From Echria macrotheca (taxonomy: Eukaryota; Ascomycota; Sordariomycetes; Sordariales; Schizotheciaceae), in the NCBI GenBank assembly GCA_030411725.1, contig MU839838.1, forward strand, positions 372,001-436,000: a stretch of DNA of 64,000 nucleotides, read 5' to 3'. The notes under the pieces were generated by a model. It was not told the DNA's origin. It ran no database searches and saw only the letters and a list, made by a program, of their open reading frames with translations. The position numbers and the translations under genes were made by a program. Below are positions 56,459 to 64,000 of the stretch, piece after piece. Within the stretch, counting starts at the first letter, position 1, and the number at the start of each line of letters is the position of its first letter.

Positions 56459-59400
56459 ATGGCAATAGACCCAAATGCTTCGTCTATCACGGTCGCAGGT
56501 GGGATATTCTTGTCGCTGTCAGGAAATGGCGTGGTGCTAACGCTTTCTAGTCCGTGTGCGACCGTTTACCATCCGAGAAGCTGCACAACTGTAGGACTGA
56601 TAGGACACCAAAACAAAAATAGCGGCACTAACTTTCTTAGCAGAGTCAGAACCGACGACAGCACGCTCTTCCTCGGAGATGGATCCCTCGCCGCGGCGCC
56701 GGCGCCCAAGCTCAACCAGCGCGGCATCCGACCGGTGATCAAGGTGGTGGACGACAGATCTCTGTAGGTAGCCCTAGGAGCAAACGGTTGACATAGGCTT
56801 ACAATCATTAGCGTGTTTGACCCGCCCGAAGACAACCCCGTCCAGAAGTTCTCCCGATCCGTCGTCCCGACCGGCAAGAAAGTCAAGGACCAGGTGTTTG
56901 GCTTTGACCGGATATTCGACGAGAATGCTTCACAAATAGATGTCTACGAGGGAACGACCAAGGGTTTGCTCGATAGCGTCCTCGATGGATACAATGCGAC
57001 GGTATTTGCCTACGGCGCGACGGGCTGCGGCAAGACGCACACCATTACCGGCACGTCACAACACCCTGGTATCATATTCATGACCATGCAGGAACTCTTT
57101 GAAAAGATCCAGGAACGGAGCGACGAGAAGCACACCGAGATTTCTCTGTCGTACCTCGAGATCTACAACGAGACGATCCGCGACTTGCTGGTGCCGGGAG
57201 GTAGCAAGCAGGGCCTCATGCTGAGAGAGGATTCGAACCAGGCGGTCACGGTGTCAGGACTGACCAGCCACCACCCGAAAGACGTCCAAGAGGTCATGGA
57301 CATGATTGTGCAAGGAAACGAATACCGAACTGTATCGCCGACAGCCGCCAACGCCGTATCATCGCGATCACATGCTGTACTGCAGATCAACGTAGCTCAA
57401 AAAGACCGGAACGCCGATATCAACGAGCCGCATACCATGGCAACGCTGAGTATTATCGACCTGGCTGGCAGCGAACGAGCGAGCGCGACCAAGAACCGAG
57501 GAGAAAGATTGCTCGAGGGCGCCAACATCAACAAGTCGCTGCTCGCGCTCGGCAGCTGCATCAACGCGCTGTGCGACCCGCGCAAGAGAAACCACGTGCC
57601 GTATCGGAACAGCAAGCTCACGCGTCTGCTAAAATTCTCGCTGGGAGGAAACTGCAAGACGGTCATGATCGTTTGCGTGAGTCCGTCGAGCGAACACTTC
57701 GACGAGACGCAAAACACGCTCCGCTACGCCAACCGCGCCAAGAACATCCAGACCAAGGTCACGCGCAACGTCTTCAACGTCAACCGCCACGTCAAGGACT
57801 TCTTGGTGAAGATTGACGAGCAGATGGCGCTGATCAAGGAGCTCAAGGCCCAGCAGAAGGACGCCGAGAAGATCTTCTTTGCCAAGTTCCAGAAGCAAAC
57901 GGACAAGCGGGACGGCATGGTGCGCGAGGGTATCCTGAGACTACGGCAAGCCTACGAGAACTCTGCGGCTGAGCGGCAGGAGAAGATCAGCAGCATGAAG
58001 AAGCTGAGAGGCATCGAGCGGCGTATCGGGCTGCTTTCTGCCTGGATTGCGGCGTTTGATGGTGTTTGCGAGGCGCGAGAAGACGAAAGCTCGATGCCTC
58101 AGAATCTTGCTGCGATGCGAAAGACTGCGCAGGGCATCCTCATGGAGTTGGAGAGCAGCAGACACCATATTCACCAACGATTGGAAAAGTCAAACTGGGA
58201 GAGGGCTGTCGACTCGGCGCTTCACCACACCGTATGTCTTTTGCAGGGTGTCGAGGGCGGCATGGACGGCACGGAACACGATACTCTCATGCGAGAGGCC
58301 GAGTCGTTGAAGACTACTTTTATGAGGGATGCATATCGCGAGGTGCTGGAGCAGGACAAGGCTGGTGATGCAGCCGTCTTGCAGGTTCTGCTGAGCTCCC
58401 ATTTTGACATTCTGGCGTCGCTGTCGGAGACACTCAATATGAGCGAGGAGGAGGCGGTAGCCCACGCCAAGTCGATCATCAAGCGTCTACTAGAGACGGG
58501 CTACTCAGCCGCATCGCATGTCGTTAAGCCCGACGGCTCGATGATGCCGGTCGAGCTGTTCCCTCCGACCAAGCGCGGGACACCAAAGCGAAAGAAGTCG
58601 CTCCATGTGGTCGCCAAGCCTGTCGCCGCCCCGGGGCTGGCAGCTCTCTCGGCTGTGCAGCACCAAGTCTTGGCTTCACCTGTCAAGGCATCACCGCGGC
58701 GTCGCAAGGCCGGCGTTGCACGTAAGGGCATTTCTTTCACGCCGGTGAAGAAGAAGAACTCTGTGCGATGGCGGGACGATGAGACTGAGGGGACGCTTGC
58801 AGACTTCGAGAAGACGCCGATCAAATTCCCGACGCCGAACGAGAGCTCTGCAGAGAAATCACTTCCGCTCCGGTCACCTCCTGTGCCATCCTACCTCAAT
58901 CACACCAACTCGCCGCAGGAGTCGAGCCCGTCCCTCACCCTCCCCGATGTTTCTGTCCTCCACGGCAGCAAGCCGAACCGATTCCAGGCTGGGTTTCTTT
59001 CCAAGGCGCGGCCGTCCGGCGGATCACCTGTACCACCGACGCTCAGTCTGAACCTCAATTCATCGGACAACGAGGACCGACCAACTCCGCTCCGCAGCAT
59101 CCCAGTAAGTCGCGCCAACAACACGTTATCACCACCCGGAAACGGGAGCCCCAAGCCTCCCCAAATCATGACCACGCTGGACGAGAACGAGCCACCACGG
59201 CGCGCCCGCACCTCATCGGGCGGTTCCAACTCGGACTCGGAGACTTCCTCCATTGATACGCTCAAGCTCCGCACAGCCCTGCACTCGGCCAAGCGGCACA
59301 ACCGGCTCTCGTCCATGTCGGCGGCGACGACGGCGTCGCAGGCCAAGCGCATGTCGTCGGCCAATTCTTCTGGCGTGACTGGCCACCGCGCCTCGGCGAG

Positions 59401-59710
59401 TTATTCCGGCGGGCCGCTGGCCAGCTCGACCAACGGCATCTCGCGCCACCGTCGCAGCAGCGTCGAGCGCCGCCGTTCTCCCCCCATCACGTGTTCCCCT
59501 CCCTCGTTTGATCTCGGTGGTGGGAGCAGGTCTCTGACTCCGGGACAGGCTCGACGGATGAATCTGGGGGGCAGTTTGAGGGTGGATAATGTGAGCCCGC
59601 AGCGCGGTGGTGTGCAGCATGCCGATGGGAAGACTAGACGGATTACGATTGGTAGCGCGGGGATGGCGGCGGCGGGGACGGGGAGGCAGAGGGGTGTTGT
59701 GTGGCGGTGA
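56459..59710 (+). CDS. kinesin-8 motor protein (Kip3/Klp5-6/KIF18-like)
   Basis: Four exons: 56459-56498, 56551-56590, 56644-56763 and 56812-59710, about 1032 residues. The two 40-bp first exons build AVRVRPFTIREAAQL, strand 1 of the motor. The acceptor of exon 3 is TAGCAG, so CAG may be included (one extra residue). Motor signatures: AYGATGCGKTHTITGT (P-loop, about 135-150), NAVSSRSHAVLQINV (switch I), IIDLAGSERASATKNRGERL (switch II), GANINKSLLALGSCINALC and VPYRNSKLTRLLKFSLGGNC. The neck NVFNVNRHVKDF followed by coil matches kinesin-8. The tail is Ser/Pro/Arg-rich. Kinesin-8 walks to plus ends and promotes microtubule depolymerisation in mitosis and nuclear positioning. The start is the first in-frame ATG. 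Confidence 0.93.
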
Positions 59711-61942
59711 TTTTTTTTTGGTGGAATGGAATTATAATGACTGGGGTGGAGTTGTGGATTGATGGGTGGGAGATGAATTGCATATCAGACTCTGCTCTTT
59801 GAGTGTAAGAGTTGGGTTTGGTTGGAGTTTGGGATTGTTTTTATTAGTGTGTGTGTGTTTTGTTGTGTATAGGTTTTCGATTTTCGATGTACAAGTATAC
59901 TATTCTAGTGGCTTTTTCAGTGCTACATGGTTTCAAGGACTGTCAGTGTTGACGGTACCCGTTGTATCTTGGTGCAGCCTGCTGGTATCTCTTTGGTTCG
60001 GGGATGCTGGTTTGCTTCATGTCCAGGCCCTGGGATACTTGATGCGCTGAGAGGAGAGTGTACGTACAATACTGCGGTTGTTGCATCAATACGAGTTGAG
60101 AATGGTGTCGTTGATGGGGACGGTTCGTCATTCATCCCCCAGGTCAAAAGAATCCGTGGCCAAGTCTTCAAAGTTTGAAGATAGAGGAGCATGTGCCCGA
60201 CCGTTTCGATATCCATGAAGGTGTCAGGGCACGACTCCAATGGATGCAGGGGTCCAAGTAAGTGGTGGTATTCGACTAGAATAAGAAGTGTAAGGAGGAA
60301 GGAAATAGGTTAAGCCTGGATCCTGGAGCTAAACTAATGGTGGTGTGCGGTGTGGGGCGCACAGACCACCTAAGGCCCTAAGTAGGTCATGGACCGGCCG
60401 GGGCTGTGACAGAAGGTAGTGATCATGCTGTGTATTTTTTCCATTTCTCCCTCACGGCAAATCCTGTGATCCTGTTCCATGCTACGTATTAGCTAGCTTG
60501 GCGTTGAATCTTGCATTCTTCCAAGCTGTCTTTAATATCTACCTTAGCAGGTAGACAGTCCACACCCCCGCCAGGCCGCCACGCCCGGCTTGCGTTTCCG
60601 CTATTTCAACATTAGAACACCGGAAAATTAGAGCTGTTAGGTAGGAAAAAAAAGGCTTTGACAAAAAGAGAAGAAAAAAACATACAACACCAGGGATTCG
60701 CTGGTCGTCACCGACCCAACTACTAGTCTGGCGGTCGCTGGCTTATCTATGGGAGAGCGGACGGGATCCCGAGTTTTCCAGTGCCTGTGGTCGTATGTAT
60801 TTGTTTTTGTCAGTGTGAGGGTATATGAATCCACTCACACAGCTGTTGGGAAAAGGGGGGCTGTCACCAAGCTTTGTTCGTCATCCTGTCGTCACGCATT
60901 TATGCCGCTCTCAGACTTGGGACTTGGTATGGTATGCTTGCTGTGGCATGGTTGAGGAAGAGCAGTAGCTCGACTAGGTACTAGACCTGCCTGCGCAAGA
61001 CAAGTCCCGCATCGAGCGGACAGGCTGCGGTGGGTTATGTCACGGTGGTGCGTTACCTGTCGACTCCTAGACTTGACATATATATACCGAGTACCTTGGG
61101 TAGATATCCACGCAAACTACGGTTGTAGACCATACAAGTTTGACAAACTTGGAAGAAGTATTGCTAAGGTACTACCCGGTCGGTGTTTAATCCTTGTGCC
61201 TTATGCCCTATGCGTATCCGGCTTTCTTGAACGGGAGAGGGGACACACGTCTTGGCAACTTTCTGGGAACGTTTGGGCATCGCGTTGTTGTTAGTTATGT
61301 CTCTCAACTTCTTTTGCATGCCGATCCCGGTTCTCGGTCACCAGGCTCAATCGCGAGAATCTTGTATATCAGCAACCACGGAAGGATACATAACAGAAAG
61401 AGTCCGTCGTGTTCTGTATTCCGGTTTAATATGATCAGTGACATCTGCCTGTACCTCGTTTCAAGACCTCAGCGAGAACCTCCCAGCCACAAGACATTGC
61501 ACAGCATATTTAGCAGTTCACTTCTCACTCAGATCCAATATTATCCGAAACCTCAATTTTCTCGAAATAAGCTTAAGCAACCGACCCAAACAAGTCTGAT
61601 TTTCGTTCTATTTCGTTCAAGACTGGGACATGAACCATTCCGTGCCAGAACCCATGAACCCTCCCCAACCCATTCATCCAGCTTCGGATGCCTAATTTAG
61701 TATCGTTTTGATATCGTTCCAAAGATTCGAAGACATAAAACCGAATGCCGGATCCCTTGAGCGCTCGAATAGTCGCTCGAGGACATGGGTTTGCAGTTAT
61801 TATGAACGGAAGTAAAGCCGAAGCCGAAAATTGGCTTGAGCGTAACCCCCAGCTCAAAGTCCCTCAAACGGAGTAGAGATCCCATTCCAAATTAACGCCG
61901 TGAAAACCGTCTCATACCAAAACATGACGTCGGCCTGCTCAC
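59711..61942. other. 2.2-kb convergent intergenic region, no gene seen
   Basis: Between the kinesin gene (plus) and the 563-aa gene (minus). T/G-rich just after the kinesin stop. A-runs at 60647-60680. ORFs are short and without recognisable features on either strand. Confidence 0.5.
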
Positions 61943-63685
61943 TCAATGCAAGTCCGCCGGAAGTCGAAGCGCAACCGCCAGCTGCTTAGCCATCTCGTCC
62001 AAGACCTCGAGGTCATCTCCATCGCACATACGCGGCCGTCTGCGATACGCCCGTCTCGAGCCGTCACCCCTGGACGAATAGTAGGCACTCTCCGTATCCA
62101 CGTCAGAACCAAGTACCTCAATGATTTGCATGCGTATGAGCGACAACTTCTCAAGGTCGATTGCCAGGAACTCGCGGTAGGTGAGCTGTGACAGAGTCAA
62201 ACTCTCGAGCCAATGGGACGGGTCGTTGGAAAGGAGCTTGCTGATAGCGTCACCGAGATTGTTATACCGAGTCCGCAGCGCCTTTGACCACTCGTCGATG
62301 CCGTCAAGTCTGCCCATAATGGTGAAGCTGAGCCTCTCAGAGGCAGACGATATCGTGTCCTTGAGCTGGTACAAATCACGGCGGAGACGATGAAGGTGCT
62401 CCGTTCCTCCAACGGCCGGATTGGGAGCAAACTGATTCGTTGCCCCTAGAGGATTAGGATCTTCCCAGGGGCGCCACTGCTTAATCGGAAGGACCGGGGG
62501 CACCGTCGGTTGCGTCGCGGTGGTAGTTGGGATGTCGATGGGGGCAGAGCGGCGAGGTTGACCCCCGTCGTGTTGGCGGCCATCGGAGGTGCCGAGGCTT
62601 AGGGACGCAAACGGAATTTGCTCTGTTTGGTAGCGGTCAAAATCCCTACATGGAGCGGTTAGAAAATGAACAGATATGTGGGATCATACTACCTACGCTC
62701 TGATAATGGGAAGGTACTCCTTCATGCGCTCGCTTGACTCTTCCAGACGGTCGATGCACTCATTGGTCGCCTCGGCGCCGTGGGACCTGGTATCAAAGCC
62801 CATCATTAGATCCGCGGGGAATAGTCCATAGGGGTTGATGTGCCGGTGTGTTGTAAATAGAACCCCGCTAGCAACGATCGTGGAGCGATGCTGTGCGTTG
62901 AGTTTCAAGTTAACTCGGAGTTTCGAGGCGTGGAGCTGGACTTCTTGGACCCATGGGAGAATGCTTTGTTCGATATCTGGCGTCTCGACGCTAGACTCTT
63001 GCTGTCTGAGATGCGTTGAGATAATGACCTTTAGACTGGCGAGCTGATCCACAAGAGTTTTGCAGATTGCTTCCCAAGACTCCCGCCAACTCTGGCCACC
63101 CCAGTCCCACAACAACAAGCGAATTATTTCTTGAAGGTCTCCGTCGGCCGATTCAATGGCACTGAGGGCAAGATGTGGCCACAGCAGACGGGCTTCGTGT
63201 TGGAGAAATTGGGCGGCCAGGTCGTCGTCTTCGGATGCCTGTGCGGACGGGGGATCCCGGAAGGGATCCTCGAGAGCTTCCTTCTTCGTCTCATGGCTTG
63301 GCGGCTCGTTGAAGTTCTGCAGGGGGGCCTCGGGACCTTCCTCGGGACCTTTCTCGGGGCCTTTCTCGGGACCTTTCAAAGCCGGGCTGCTTTCCGTCTT
63401 GACAGCCTCTGTCTGTATTGCTTGTTCACGGTCGCTCTCGGAGCTGGCAGCGGGACTGGGCAGAATCTGCTGGCTGTCTCGTCTGTTCTGGCTTCCCCCG
63501 CCTCGTCTTCGCCTCGTTTGCGTCCGGGTCTCTGGCTGCGACGCTGCGGGGGGCGGGGTCTTGGCTCGGGGCTTTGGAGAAGGTGGAGACTCGGCATCGG
63601 TGTCGTGCGAAGAGAACGAGACGACCGAGAAGTTGTCAGTGACATCCTCCCAGTCGTCCGAGAGAGAGCTACGCGGCATGGCCAT
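61943..63685 (-). CDS. unrecognised 563-aa protein
   Basis: Two exons, 63685-62697 and 62645-61943. The intron has GTAGGT, TCTAACC branch and TAG, and splits an Ala codon so that IIRA joins DFDRYQTEQIPFASLSLGT. The N-terminus (about 1-150) is acidic and Ser/Pro-rich, with a repeated KGPEKGPEKGPEEGPEAP. Residues about 155-330 look helical and globular (LLWPHLALSAIESADGDLQE, DWGGQSWRESWEAICKTLVD). The second exon adds a linker and a long helical region (LHRLRRDLYQLKDTISSASE, WLESLTLSQLTYREFLAIDL), probably a helical bundle. There is no membrane segment or catalytic motif that I recognise. The architecture fits a fungus-specific regulatory or scaffold protein, but no function is proposed. Confidence 0.8.
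63328..63378. repeat. 12-bp tandem repeat (Gly-Pro-Glu-Lys coding)
   Basis: About four imperfect CTCGGGACCTTT/CTCGGGGCCTTT units on the plus strand encode the KGPE repeat of the 563-aa protein. Prone to copy-number change. Confidence 0.8.
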
Positions 63686-64000
63686 GGTACTCGGGAGAGT
63701 ATGGTGGTGGGGGTTGTTGTTGGCGACAAATGGCTGAACGGCACTGACAAGCGGGTTGGAGGTGAGATGTCAGAGGTCAAGGTTAGGGCCCGTGAAGTGA
63801 TTACGCAGTCCTTGTGGGAAATGCGCAATGGCACAGGCCAATCGAACTAGTTATCACTATATTTTTGTTAGACCAGAGAAACCCTAAGCCACATGCTGAA
63901 TTGTGTGGAAAGAATTTGCTCCGTGACGGCCGGCGTTCTCAGCAGTGGTTGCCTTGAGAACCCCACCACAGGCACCAGCACTCTTCCACTGGCCGTTCTG
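63686..64000. other. upstream region of the 563-aa gene; window end
   Basis: Promoter side of the minus-strand gene. No further gene start visible before the end of the window. Confidence 0.5.

Noticed and set aside
1..64000. CRISPR arrays, bacterial operons or prophage
   Set aside because: Spliceosomal introns, mitochondrial and spindle genes show a eukaryotic fungal genome. No regularly spaced repeats were found.

Overview
The window is nuclear DNA from a filamentous ascomycete. It is GC-rich and gene-dense. Introns are mostly 40-60 bp, with GTRNGT donors, CTAAC/CTGAC-like branch sites and CAG/TAG acceptors. Fungus-restricted families are present: a HeLo-like/PigL N-terminal domain with ubiquitin-like (ULD) repeats, a CorA-like membrane protein, and PNS1. 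A Sordariomycete, perhaps a Sordariales/Chaetomiaceae-type plant-biomass degrader, is my inference from codon style and the GH115 gene. No rRNA, convincing tRNA or CRISPR array was seen.

Layout. 1-8.1 kb: the 3' end of a probable mRNA-capping triphosphatase gene, an NmrA/isoflavone-reductase-like gene, an unrecognised 614-aa coiled-coil protein, a membrane-anchored alpha/beta-hydrolase, and a small cupin on the minus strand. 9.4-20.7 kb: an F-box protein, a weak small gene, a minus-strand membrane-protein relic interrupted by a 421-bp inverted-repeat element and three in-frame TAG codons, a non-RD protein kinase, an 85-aa three-exon gene, and a CorA-like two-helix protein. 21.2-34.5 kb: mitochondrial sulfite oxidase (minus), a 1487-aa unrecognised zinc-finger protein (minus), COX10 (plus) and a Myb/SANT factor (minus). 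34.5-39.9 kb: a 5.5-kb stretch with no credible gene between the divergent Myb and sugar-transporter genes. 39.9-46.7 kb: an MFS sugar transporter, a HeLo-like/tandem-ULD gene with a frameshift, an AT-rich orphan ORF and an ankyrin protein. 47.4-63.7 kb: PNS1, a BuGZ/ZNF207-type spindle zinc-finger protein, a secreted GH115 alpha-glucuronidase, a kinesin-8 and an unrecognised 563-aa protein (minus).

Most genes are independent housekeeping or regulatory units, and no biosynthetic cluster is evident. Functional threads are mitochondrial redox/respiration (sulfite oxidase, COX10), spindle function (BuGZ, kinesin-8), hemicellulose and sugar use (GH115, sugar transporter), and signalling or allorecognition-like proteins (HeLo/ULD, ankyrin). 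The most unusual locus is at 12.8-13.8 kb. There a single reading frame is preserved across an inserted inverted-repeat element, and all three of its internal stops are TAG.
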